Shown here piece by piece: positions 1 through 5,696 of a stretch of 5,836 bases of DNA. Below the pieces are notes generated by a model. The model saw nothing but the letters and a program-made list of their open reading frames with translations, was not told the DNA's origin and did no database searches. The stretch is from positions 1 through 5,836 of the forward strand of contig DSDB01000408.1 in NCBI GenBank assembly GCA_011057845.1, in the 5' to 3' direction. Each line of letters starts with the position of its first letter. The first letter of the stretch is position 1. The DNA is from Phycisphaerales bacterium (GTDB taxonomy: Bacteria; Planctomycetota; Phycisphaerae; Sedimentisphaerales; Anaerobacaceae). The position numbers were made by a program, and so were the translations under genes.

Positions 1-2
1 CG

Positions 3-647
3 CTGCTGAACCGCTCGTCCGGGCAATTGGATGTGTATAACTGGTTCCTGGGGGCCCGCCCGGCCGGGGTGCTGGCCAGCGGCGGGCGGAACTTTCTCAA
101 TGCGGCCCAATCGCAGTGGTATGACAACGTGATGGCGGTGCTCGAGTATGAGACGCCCGAGGGGGCGGTGCGGGCCTACTATCAGACGATTCCGATGAAC
201 AGCGGCGGCGGGCGGTATGAGGCGTTTGTCGGGGATGAGGGGACGCTGATTATCGACCAGGGGCCGTCGTATAGGACGCAGGTGCACCGCCAGCCGGGGG
301 CGGATACGGCCCAGAAGTGGAACCGGCTGGTCCGCGAAGGGCTGCTCAAGGCCATTGGCAAGGAGGATGCTGCGGCCGGGGAGATGTCGTGGCCGCTGCA
401 TGTGGATGAGTCGCCGCCGCCTTACAAGATGCAGCCGCTCATGCTGGGGCTGGAGGACGCCGAGCCGTTCACCATGCCGCACGTGGGACCGCACCTGGAG
501 AACTTCTTCGAGGCCATCCGCGGGCGGGAGGTGTTGAACTGCCCCGGGGAAGTTGGATTTGAGGCACTGGTGACGGCACTGAAGACGGCCGAGGCAATGG
601 ACGATGACGGGAAGATCGAGGTGGCGGCCGAAGGGTATGAAGTGTAG
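3..647 (+). CDS. Gfo/Idh/MocA family oxidoreductase, C-terminal part (5' end outside window)
   Basis: The reading frame is open from the first bases of the window, so this is the 3' part of a longer gene (214 residues visible). The TTG at 27 is internal and should not be taken as the start. The visible part matches the C-terminal alpha/beta domain of NAD(P)-dependent Gfo/Idh/MocA sugar dehydrogenases. It has a segment reading 'DVYNWFLGARPAGVLASGG', then 'WYDNVMAVLEYETPEGAVRA', a 'GDEGTLIID' strand, and a final helix region 'HLENFFEAIRGRE..NCPGEVGFEALVTALKTAEAM'. The last of these is the usual end of this family, where residues close over the sugar. The Rossmann NAD(P)-binding domain and the catalytic EKP-like motif would lie upstream and cannot be seen, so the substrate cannot be named. 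Such enzymes are very numerous in planctomycetes and often act on carbohydrates. The gene converges on thiL. Family assignment is firm; specificity is unknown. Confidence 0.85.
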   Translation: MLNRSSGQLDVYNWFLGARPAGVLASGGRNFLNAAQSQWYDNVMAVLEYETPEGAVRAYYQTIPMNSGGGRYEAFVGDEGTLIIDQGPSYRTQVHRQPGADTAQKWNRLVREGLLKAIGKEDAAAGEMSWPLHVDESPPPYKMQPLMLGLEDAEPFTMPHVGPHLENFFEAIRGREVLNCPGEVGFEALVTALKTAEAMDDDGKIEVAAEGYEV

Positions 648-729
648 GGGCGTGGGACCGGCAGATATCAGATGTCAAACAGCAAATAGCAAAACGATAT
701 AGCAAAAGGCAAAAAGCCATCGGGACGGC
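648..729. repeat. A-rich low-complexity spacer between convergent genes
   Basis: The gap between the oxidoreductase stop and the thiL stop differs sharply from its GC-rich surroundings. Positions 661-719 are built of near-repeats: 'cagat-atcagat-gtc', then 'agcaaat', 'agcaaaa', 'agcaaaagg' and 'gcaaaaagcc'. On the minus strand this gives a run of T-rich blocks directly after thiL, which may help end transcription. It looks like a degenerate dispersed intergenic repeat, but no second copy is present in the window, so this is inference. Confidence 0.45.
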
Positions 730-731
730 CT
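711..731 (-). terminator. Weak intrinsic terminator candidate at the end of thiL
   Basis: On the minus strand AGGCC (731-727, overlapping the stop codon) can pair with GGCTT (718-714), with one G-T pair and an 8-base loop. The run of five T at 715-711 follows, and more T-rich blocks come after. The stem is short, so it would be weak on its own. Confidence 0.3.
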
Positions 732-1728
732 ATCCCCGGCAGAGGTGGTCGTAGCCGGATGGGGTCATGGGGGTGGTGACGCCGTTGGGCGATTGGAGGC
801 GGATGGCGGGGTCGGCGGTGACTCGGCCGATGGAAGTGATGAGCGTGGGGTGCGTCCAGGCGGCGGCCAGTTTCTCATAGTTGTCGGCGGTGAGGGTGAA
901 GAGCAGTTCGAAGTCCTCACCATCGTTTAGGGCCGAGCCGATGGGGTCGGGCGATTGGCGGGCCTCGTCGGAGAGCGGCAGTTTCCCGGATTCGATAACC
1001 GCGCCGACCTTGCTCTGCTCGCAAATGCGGGTCAGGTCGGAACTGAGGCCGTCGGACAGGTCGATCATGGCGTTCAGCGGCACGAGTTCGGTGATGGCGA
1101 GGGCCTCCTTGACGCGGGGAGTGAATGTCAGGTGCCTGGTGGGGTCGTCCATCGGCCGTCGTCCATCATCTTTCGTCGCTCGTCCCTTCCCTGGGGCGCA
1201 GCTCTGACGACGGGGATAGGCGCCGCCGAGGGATCCGGTGACACAGACAATATCGCCGGGCCGGGCCGTACTGCGCCGGACCGGGGGATGTGAGCCGGGC
1301 CTGCTGAGCATTGTGACGGTGATAGCGAAGGGGCGGTCGGTGCGCCATACCGTGATGTCGCCGCCGATGAGCGGACAGTTGAACGGGTCGCCCGCCGCTC
1401 GAATACCGGCGTGGATTTCCTTCAGCTCTTCGGGCCCCCAACCCTGGGGCAGCGCGACGGCGACCACGGCGGCCAGCGGCGCCGTGGCCATGGCGGCACA
1501 GTCCGAAAGGCTCACGGCCATGGCTTTTCCAGCGGCCTGGGCCAGGGTGCAGCCGGTCAGGTCGAAGTGCGTGCCATCAAGGAGCATATCGGTGGTAATC
1601 AGGACGGACGCATCGGGAGAAAGCCGGATTTGAGCCATGTCGTCACCGATCCCGATGGGGAACCGATGCGGGTCGAGGCGACTCTGTTCAGCGAACCAGC
1701 GGGTTATGCTGTCTTCGGCGGAGGTCAT
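730..1728 (-). CDS. thiL: Thiamine-monophosphate kinase with an in-frame insertion
   Basis: ThiL phosphorylates thiamine monophosphate with ATP to make thiamine diphosphate, the active cofactor; it is cytoplasmic. The product is 332 residues of the AIRS/PurM-like ATP-binding fold. Visible motifs in order are GIGDDMA (26-32), TTDMLLDGTHFD (45-56), SLSDCAAM (73-80), GGDIT (122-126), VTGSLGG (163-169), DLSDGLSSDL (223-232) and GEDFELLF (270-277). The acidic residues in these motifs are those that hold Mg-ATP in the family, and all are present. The start ATG overlaps the argH stop (ATGA), which supports this start and suggests translational coupling; no strong Shine-Dalgarno precedes it. Between VTGSLGG and RHLTFTPRV there are 28 residues where about 4 are expected. 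The extra ~24 are rich in Arg, Lys and Asp (e.g. KDDGRRPMDD) and encoded by a low-complexity repeat. Function may survive, because the insertion lies in what is usually a surface turn, but this is not shown. Confidence 0.93.
   Translation of the reverse strand: MTSAEDSITRWFAEQSRLDPHRFPIGIGDDMAQIRLSPDASVLITTDMLLDGTHFDLTGCTLAQAAGKAMAVSLSDCAAMATAPLAAVVAVALPQGWGPEELKEIHAGIRAAGDPFNCPLIGGDITVWRTDRPFAITVTMLSRPGSHPPVRRSTARPGDIVCVTGSLGGAYPRRQSCAPGKGRATKDDGRRPMDDPTRHLTFTPRVKEALAITELVPLNAMIDLSDGLSSDLTRICEQSKVGAVIESGKLPLSDEARQSPDPIGSALNDGEDFELLFTLTADNYEKLAAAWTHPTLITSIGRVTADPAIRLQSPNGVTTPMTPSGYDHLCRG
1144..1215. repeat. Low-complexity repeat inserted in-frame in thiL
   Basis: This ~72-base segment encodes residues absent from the usual ThiL turn. 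It contains a perfect 10-base direct repeat, GTCGTCCATC, at 1144-1153 and 1158-1167 (offset 14), and a degenerate third unit near 1172-1185. The ends carry short inverted GTCGTC (1144-1149) and GACGAC (1206-1211). GGG flanks it on both sides (1141-1143 and 1213-1215), exactly 72 bases apart. This is consistent with a 3-base target duplication that keeps frame, though three G's can match by chance in GC-rich DNA. Confidence 0.55.
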
Positions 1729-3113
1729 CGGGCGGCCAGGACTTTTCTCCAGTCGGCGATCTGCTTTTCAGCCTGCATCGTGCCGCCTGCCCCATCGGTG
1801 GCGTAGTGTTTGACCACATTCGCGGGGCCCAGGTAGTCGTAGACGTCCTCGCCGACGGCCGTGCAGTGGGCCCGGAGTGTCTCAATGGACAGATCGCCGA
1901 GCTGCATATCGGCCTTCTCACACTCGGCCACCAGGGCCCCGACGATCCCGTGGGCCTTGCGGAACGGGATGCCCTTCCTGACAAGGTACTCGGCCAGGGC
2001 CGTCGCATCGAGGAACCCCGTATCGAGGCCGGCGGCGATGCGGGCCGTGTTGAACGTCGTGTTGCGGACGATGGCCGCGGCCATGTTCAGGCAGGCCTCG
2101 GTCGTGTCGGCGGCCGCGAAGACGTGGACCTTGTCCTCCTGCAGGTCGCGGTTGTAGCCGGTCGGCTGGGCCTTTAAGAGGGTGAGCATGGCCACCAGCG
2201 AGCCGTATACCCGGCCGGTCTTGCCACGGATCAGTTCGAGCATATCGGGATTGCGTTTCTGGGGCATCATGCTCGAGGACGTGCAGAAGCTGTCGGCGAT
2301 GCGGATGAACGCGAATTCGCTCGTGCTGAAAATGATCCAGTCTTCGGCGAGGCGCGAGAGGTGGGCGGCGATGAGGGAGCAGTCGAAGAGGAAGTCGGCA
2401 CAAAAGTCACGATCCGTGACGGAGTCGATGCTGTTGACCGAGCGGCCGGCAAAGGCCAGGGCATTGGCGGTGGCGCGGCGGTCCAGGGGCAGCGTGGAGC
2501 CCGCGATGGCGCCGGCGCCCAGGGGGCAGACGTCGGCAAGGGCGACCGTGTTGGCCAGGCGGAGGTAGTCGCGCTGGAGCTGGGGAATGAAACTCAGCAG
2601 ATAGGCGGCGATGACGACAGGCTGGGCCCGCTGCAGGTGTGTATAGACGGGCATGACGTCCGCGGTGTGCTTTTCCGCGAGGTCGAGAAAGGCCTGCTGC
2701 AGGGCGGTGATTTGGGTCTGGAGGGTCTGGACCTCATCCCGCGTCCAGAGGCGCAGGTCGGTGGCGACCTGGTCATTGCGGGAGCGGCCGGTATGAAGCT
2801 TTCGGCCGACGTCGCCGATTTTGTCCACGAGGGCGGCCTCGATGGCCATGTGGATGTCCTCATGCTCGGTGCGGAACACAAATCGGCCAGCCGCAATCTC
2901 CTTGCCAATCTCCAGCAGGGCCTCGTGGATCGTATCGGACTCGGCCTGAGTGATCAGCCCGCACTCAGCCAGCATGGCGGCGTGGGCGATGGACCCGACG
3001 ATGTCGTACTTGTAGAGACGGCGGTCATACGACAGCGACTCGACGAAGCTGACGGCAAGATCATCAGGGGCGCCGGCGAGGCGTCTTTCCCAGCTTTTTT
3101 CAGACTTGGCCAT
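1725..3113 (-). CDS. argH: Argininosuccinate lyase
   Basis: ArgH splits argininosuccinate into arginine and fumarate, the last step of arginine synthesis; it is a cytoplasmic homotetramer of the fumarase/aspartase superfamily. The 462 residues match the family's usual ~460. Visible motifs are DIVGSIAHAAML (37-48), HTGRSRNDQVATDLRLW (107-123), THLQRAQPV (158-166, with the proton-relay His159), LGAGAIAGSTLPLDR (198-212), and the superfamily signature SSSMMPQKRNPD (279-290). That signature lies on the mobile loop that holds the catalytic serine. QEDKVHVF (325-332) follows as expected. The N-terminus reads SWERRL where most ArgH proteins have WGGRF, a mild departure away from the catalytic residues. 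The ATG at 3113 is preceded by GGAG at a 7-base gap and by a good promoter. The stop overlaps the thiL ATG, so argH and thiL are likely co-transcribed. Confidence 0.97.
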   Translation of the reverse strand: MAKSEKSWERRLAGAPDDLAVSFVESLSYDRRLYKYDIVGSIAHAAMLAECGLITQAESDTIHEALLEIGKEIAAGRFVFRTEHEDIHMAIEAALVDKIGDVGRKLHTGRSRNDQVATDLRLWTRDEVQTLQTQITALQQAFLDLAEKHTADVMPVYTHLQRAQPVVIAAYLLSFIPQLQRDYLRLANTVALADVCPLGAGAIAGSTLPLDRRATANALAFAGRSVNSIDSVTDRDFCADFLFDCSLIAAHLSRLAEDWIIFSTSEFAFIRIADSFCTSSSMMPQKRNPDMLELIRGKTGRVYGSLVAMLTLLKAQPTGYNRDLQEDKVHVFAAADTTEACLNMAAAIVRNTTFNTARIAAGLDTGFLDATALAEYLVRKGIPFRKAHGIVGALVAECEKADMQLGDLSIETLRAHCTAVGEDVYDYLGPANVVKHYATDGAGGTMQAEKQIADWRKVLAAR

Positions 3114-3120
3114 GTTTTTG

Positions 3121-3124
3121 CTCC
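3121..3124 (-). promoter_or_regulatory. Ribosome binding site of argH
   Basis: On the minus strand GGAG is followed by the 7-base spacer CAAAAAC and then the argH ATG. This fixes the argH start at 3113. Confidence 0.75.
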
Positions 3125-3148
3125 ACGAGAAAGAATAGAACGCCGGAT

Positions 3149-3177
3149 ATGATACGGGCCGACCCGACGGACGTCAA
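3149..3177 (-). promoter_or_regulatory. Sigma-70-type promoter for argH-thiL
   Basis: On the minus strand the -35 box TTGACG (3177-3172, 5 of 6 to consensus) is separated by exactly 17 bases from the -10 box TATCAT (3154-3149, 5 of 6). The start of transcription would fall near 3142, leaving a leader of about 29 bases with the ribosome site in it. There is no room for a riboswitch in that leader. Confidence 0.65.
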
Positions 3178-3196
3178 GTTGGGGATGTTGTCGGCC
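3157..3196. promoter_or_regulatory. Inverted repeat over the argH promoter, possible operator
   Basis: GGCCGAC (3157-3163) and its exact reverse complement GTCGGCC (3190-3196) flank the -35 box. The first arm lies in the promoter spacer and the second just upstream. Arm centres are 33 bases apart, about three helix turns. A repressor or looping site is possible, but 7-base arms in GC-rich DNA may be chance. Confidence 0.3.
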
Positions 3197-3290
3197 ACAG
3201 AGGACCCAGCCAGGCGGGAAGCGGCAAAGCCGTAAGAAGATTGCCCGTCTTGCCCGGATTCACGCGTCGATCCTTCGGCCCCGATAGACA

Positions 3291-3306
3291 CCTTCCAATT
3301 GGAGGG
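3291..3306. promoter_or_regulatory. Near-perfect 16-base palindrome, possible operator
   Basis: CCTTCCAATTGGAGGG is a palindrome with a single mismatched pair (3293/3304); its core TCCAATTGGA (3294-3303) is perfect. It sits about 165 bases upstream of nagA and close to further ATTGG/CCAAT copies at 3307-3311 and 3348-3352. It could bind a dimeric regulator of the nagA operon; no regulator gene is in view. Confidence 0.35.
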
Positions 3307-3313
3307 ATTGGTA

Positions 3314-3341
3314 TGGCAATCGGCGGTCCACGACCTATGAT
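3314..3341 (+). promoter_or_regulatory. Weak promoter candidate for nagA
   Basis: TATGAT (3336-3341, 5 of 6 to the -10 consensus) follows TGGCAA (3314-3319, a poor -35) after 16 bases. A start near 3348 would give a leader of about 120 bases. The -35 is weak, so an activator or another promoter may be needed. Confidence 0.25.
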
Positions 3342-3460
3342 GGGTTGCCAATCGCGGAGGTAGCGGTTAGGCTGGCCGAGAGCCCGGAAGCAGATGAGGG
3401 CGGAATGCCCGGGGCGGCTTTGCGTCACGGGTGTGATGTCCGTGCTGCGTGCTATTTTCT

Positions 3461-3465
3461 AGGAG
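3461..3465 (+). promoter_or_regulatory. Ribosome binding site of nagA
   Basis: AGGAG is followed after 6 bases (CTGTGG) by the ATG at 3472, a good spacing that fixes the nagA start. Confidence 0.75.
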
Positions 3466-3471
3466 CTGTGG

Positions 3472-4617
3472 ATGGCTGGACGCATCTTGATACACGGTGG
3501 TCGGTTGTTGGATGGCGAGCAGACGGTGGACGTACTGGCCGACGGCGGGACGATTACGGCGATGGGGGCCGGGCTATCGCAGGCCGATTGCGAGCGGGTG
3601 ATTGATGCGCGGGGTCGCCTGGTCTCGCCGGGATATGTGGATGTGCACATTCAGGGGGCCGGAGGGGCCGATGTGCTGGATGCCACGCCGCAGGCCCTGG
3701 AGACCATTTCGCGGACGTGCGCCCGATTCGGCGTCACGGCATTCCTGGCGACGACGGTATACAAGGCGGGCCAGGACAACCGGCATCTGAACGTCGCCGC
3801 CGAATGCGTGGGCCAGGACCTCGGCGGGGCCCGACTGCTGGGCATTCATCTGGAAGGGCCCTTTATCGCGGCCGCCAAACGTGGGATGATCCAGCCCGAT
3901 TGCCTGTGCGGGGCGGAGCCGGAGGTCCTCGACGAGATCCTCACCGCGACGCGGCGGACACTTCGAATGATGACGATTGCCCCGGAGCTGGATGGGGCCC
4001 TGGATATGATTCGACGGCTGGAGGAGGCCGGGGTCGTGGCGTCGTTCGGGCACTCGACGGCCGACTACGAGCAGACGCTGGCGGGCATCGACGCCGGCCT
4101 CTCGCACGTAACGCACCTGTTCAATGCGATGGTTGGAATTCATCATCGCACCCCGGGGCCGTTTGCGGCGATCTGCGAGCGGCGACATGTGACGTGCCAG
4201 TTAATCAGCGACGGGGTTCATGTGCATCCGGCGATTGTACGGATGGTCTGGCGGCTGCTGGGGGCCGGGCGGGTCGTGGCGATTACGGACGCGATGCAGG
4301 CGATGGGCCTGCCGGACGGCAGGTACGTCTACAACGGCCTGGAGTATGAGTCCAGGGCCGGGGCGGCGCGGTACGCCGATGGCACGCTGATCGGCACCGC
4401 GGTCGGGCTCAGCGAGATCGTAGCACGGCTGGTGCGTTTTACCGGCTGCACCGCCGCCGAGGCGGTCCACGGCGTGACGGCTGGGGCGGCGCAGTTGCTG
4501 GGATTGGACGGCGGCGGCACGCTGGGCGTGGGCCGAGCCGCGGATATTGTGCTGCTCAATGAGGATTTGACCGTGGCGATGACGATGGTAGGTGGAAGGA
4601 TTGTATACGAAAGATAG
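3472..4617 (+). CDS. nagA: N-acetylglucosamine-6-phosphate deacetylase
   Basis: NagA removes acetate from N-acetylglucosamine-6-phosphate to give glucosamine-6-phosphate, in cell-wall recycling and chitin or amino-sugar use. It is a cytoplasmic metal-dependent amidohydrolase. The 381 residues match the usual length (about 380). Visible landmarks are PGYVDVHIQG (53-62), GIHLEGPF (124-131) with metal ligand Glu128, GHSTADYE (193-200) with His194, THLFNAM (214-220) with His215, Arg226, SDGVHVHP (246-253) with His250, and ITDAMQAMG (271-279) with catalytic Asp273. The C-terminal composite domain ends GTLGVGRAADIVLLNEDL. The metal ligands and catalytic Asp line up closely with the E. coli enzyme. 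Two pocket positions differ. The HxH site reads H59-I-Q61, and the KKGTH-type loop reads KRGMI, placing Ile140 where many NagA have a substrate-contacting His. A related specificity (another N-acetyl-hexosamine phosphate) is therefore possible. The membrane protease gene follows after 16 bases. Confidence 0.93.
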   Translation: MAGRILIHGGRLLDGEQTVDVLADGGTITAMGAGLSQADCERVIDARGRLVSPGYVDVHIQGAGGADVLDATPQALETISRTCARFGVTAFLATTVYKAGQDNRHLNVAAECVGQDLGGARLLGIHLEGPFIAAAKRGMIQPDCLCGAEPEVLDEILTATRRTLRMMTIAPELDGALDMIRRLEEAGVVASFGHSTADYEQTLAGIDAGLSHVTHLFNAMVGIHHRTPGPFAAICERRHVTCQLISDGVHVHPAIVRMVWRLLGAGRVVAITDAMQAMGLPDGRYVYNGLEYESRAGAARYADGTLIGTAVGLSEIVARLVRFTGCTAAEAVHGVTAGAAQLLGLDGGGTLGVGRAADIVLLNEDLTVAMTMVGGRIVYER

Positions 4618-4625
4618 CTGTGGGC

Positions 4626-4629
4626 GAGG
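4626..4629 (+). promoter_or_regulatory. Ribosome binding site deciding the start of the membrane protease gene
   Basis: GAGG precedes the ATG at 4634 by four bases. The gap is short but it supports this start over the in-frame GTG at 4592, which lies inside nagA and has no comparable site. Confidence 0.4.
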
Positions 4630-4633
4630 TCCC

Positions 4634-5644
4634 ATGGCGGACATCCGGACGGTCCACGGTGTGGTCTTGACCGCAGTAACCTTCCTGCTGGCCGGCGGGC
4701 TTGTACTCTTCCTTATTCCCGGCAGGTATCTGCCGCCGCATTGGGTGCGGTACGTTTCGGCAAGGGGGAACCTCCCGGGCAAGCTGGCGGAGCTACGAAT
4801 CCCGAATTGGGGCGAGCGCCATGTGCGTGTCTCCCTGAGAATCAACATGACCGCCGACGTGTGCCGAGTCAGTCGCGTCAGTCCCGACGGCGAGGTAGTG
4901 GATCTATGCCGAATCGGACAAGGGCAATGTTGGGTGGATATCCCCGTGGAAGACACACTGAGGCTGGACCCGGGAGCCGGCAATGGTCGCTATCGGATGT
5001 CGGCGGGTTGGCCGTGGGGCCGATTCGGGCCATCATGGCGGATGTTAGGGATATCGTGCTGTGCCGGCGCCTTGGCCGAAATGATGTTGGGTCGCAGGCG
5101 TCGGACATTGCGGGCATGGCGCGGGATCAAAGGAAGGCACATCTGCCTGACGGCTGCCGTTGCCGTCGTTTCCGGCCTGGTGCTGTATCCGTCTGTGCAC
5201 GAATTTGGGCACTACATCATAGGTTTGATGCTCGGCGGGCAGGTCCGGGAAGTTCGATGGACAATCTTCTCGGGAGACCCGGGCGTATCGTTCAACCGGC
5301 TGCCGGACGGGGCCGGGCCCTGGATGAGTGCGGCCGGGCCGATTGTTCCGACGATTGTTGCGGTGTTGCTGGTGTGCATCTGGCTGTGGCTTGGGCGCAG
5401 GGTGCGGTGGTACACGGCTGTTTGTCTGCTCGTTCCCGCGGTGATCTTCTTGCTGTCGAATCTCGGATGTGTGATTGAAGCCTTCGACAGTGGGGCACAC
5501 ATGAATCGACTATCGACGCACCTGGGCTTGTCGGGGGTCGCACGGGTCGCTTTTGAGATGCTGCCGGTCGCGGTCAGCGCTGTGGTTGTCGGGCTGGTTC
5601 TTCGACGCCTGCGTCGTCGGCATCCAAGCGGCACTGATGCGTGA
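4634..5644 (+). CDS. Membrane zinc metalloprotease, M50 / site-2-protease-like
   Basis: The predicted product is an integral membrane protein of 336 residues. A hydrophobic segment at about 9-30 is followed by a soluble, strand-rich region of ~100 residues (31-130), likely outside the membrane. A second segment lies at ~133-152, then a strongly basic stretch RRRRTLRAWRG (154-164) that should face the cytoplasm. The next hydrophobic stretch (~170-200) carries the zinc-binding motif HEFGH (189-193), the hallmark of intramembrane M50 peptidases. Further segments lie at ~230-254, 258-279 and 301-323, and the basic tail is RRLRRRH. A candidate third metal ligand is Asp285 in AFDSGAHMN, replacing the usual NPxDGG-type motif. 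No PDZ domain is seen. The family may cut transmembrane proteins in regulated signalling; the substrate here is unknown. It probably shares a transcript with nagA. The ATG at 4634 is preferred; a GTG at 4592 would add 14 polar residues overlapping nagA. Class is fairly sure, role is not. Confidence 0.75.
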   Translation: MADIRTVHGVVLTAVTFLLAGGLVLFLIPGRYLPPHWVRYVSARGNLPGKLAELRIPNWGERHVRVSLRINMTADVCRVSRVSPDGEVVDLCRIGQGQCWVDIPVEDTLRLDPGAGNGRYRMSAGWPWGRFGPSWRMLGISCCAGALAEMMLGRRRRTLRAWRGIKGRHICLTAAVAVVSGLVLYPSVHEFGHYIIGLMLGGQVREVRWTIFSGDPGVSFNRLPDGAGPWMSAAGPIVPTIVAVLLVCIWLWLGRRVRWYTAVCLLVPAVIFLLSNLGCVIEAFDSGAHMNRLSTHLGLSGVARVAFEMLPVAVSAVVVGLVLRRLRRRHPSGTDA

Positions 5645-5668
5645 AAGCAAACATGCGCGCAGAAAGAT

Positions 5669-5690
5669 GGGAGGACGCGAACGTCCTCCC
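5669..5690 (+). terminator. Strong hairpin after the nagA-protease operon, likely terminator
   Basis: GGGAGGACG (5669-5677) pairs perfectly with CGTCCTCCC (5682-5690) around a CGAA tetraloop, 25 bases after the stop. The run after it is only loosely T-rich (CTCTTTCCTTT at 5704-5714), so it may act as a weak terminator or as an mRNA 3'-end stabiliser. Being a near-palindrome, it could serve either strand. Confidence 0.55.
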
Positions 5691-5696
5691 GTATGT

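Larger units (their letters stand above)
3114..3471. other. Divergent control region between argH and nagA (no gene)
   Basis: These 358 bases separate two genes that read away from each other. I see no credible protein gene; the open frames here have no family features and no consistent start. The argH side holds a strong promoter. The nagA side holds a palindrome, a cluster of CCAAT/ATTGG half-sites (3294-3353), a weak promoter candidate and several short GC hairpins: CGGC-AAA-GCCG near 3223-3233, GGGC-GGAAT-GCCC near 3398-3410, and CACGG/CCGTG at 3426-3444. None matches a riboswitch or structured RNA class I can recognise. Confidence 0.6.

Noticed and set aside
2361..3152. A 263-residue open frame on the plus strand, antisense to argH
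   Set aside because: It lies opposite a fully convincing argH, is rich in Gly/Asp/Val as expected from the opposite strand of GC-rich DNA, and shows no family motif.
3100..3351. Small minus-strand frame (83 residues) upstream of argH, possibly a leader gene
   Set aside because: It runs over the argH promoter and start in another frame, and has no ribosome site or recognisable features.
3383..3393. CCCGGAAGCAG, reminiscent of the SRP RNA apical loop
   Set aside because: The surrounding bases do not form the conserved helix 8 with its GGAA loop and paired AGCAG internal loop.
3453..3458. TGC-TATTTT as an extended -10 box for nagA
   Set aside because: Transcription would start at or inside the ribosome binding site at 3461-3465, leaving it unusable.
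3114..3471. A TPP riboswitch or other riboswitch, suspected because thiL is in the adjacent operon
   Set aside because: No CUGAGA/ACCUGA-type TPP core is present on either strand, and the predicted argH leader is only about 29 bases.
3574..4188. A 204-residue open frame antisense to nagA, and the 210-residue frame at 3717-4349
   Set aside because: Both overlap nagA with all its conserved motifs and have Arg/Pro/Gly-rich compositions typical of shadow frames.
4592..4633. GTG at 4592 as the start of the membrane protease
   Set aside because: It lies within nagA, lacks a good ribosome site, and adds a polar extension before the first membrane segment; the ATG at 4634 has GAGG upstream.
4741..5478. 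A 245-residue frame overlapping the membrane protease gene
   Set aside because: The overlapping frame encodes the HEFGH membrane protein with clear hydrophobic segments; this one is Arg/Gly-rich without motifs.
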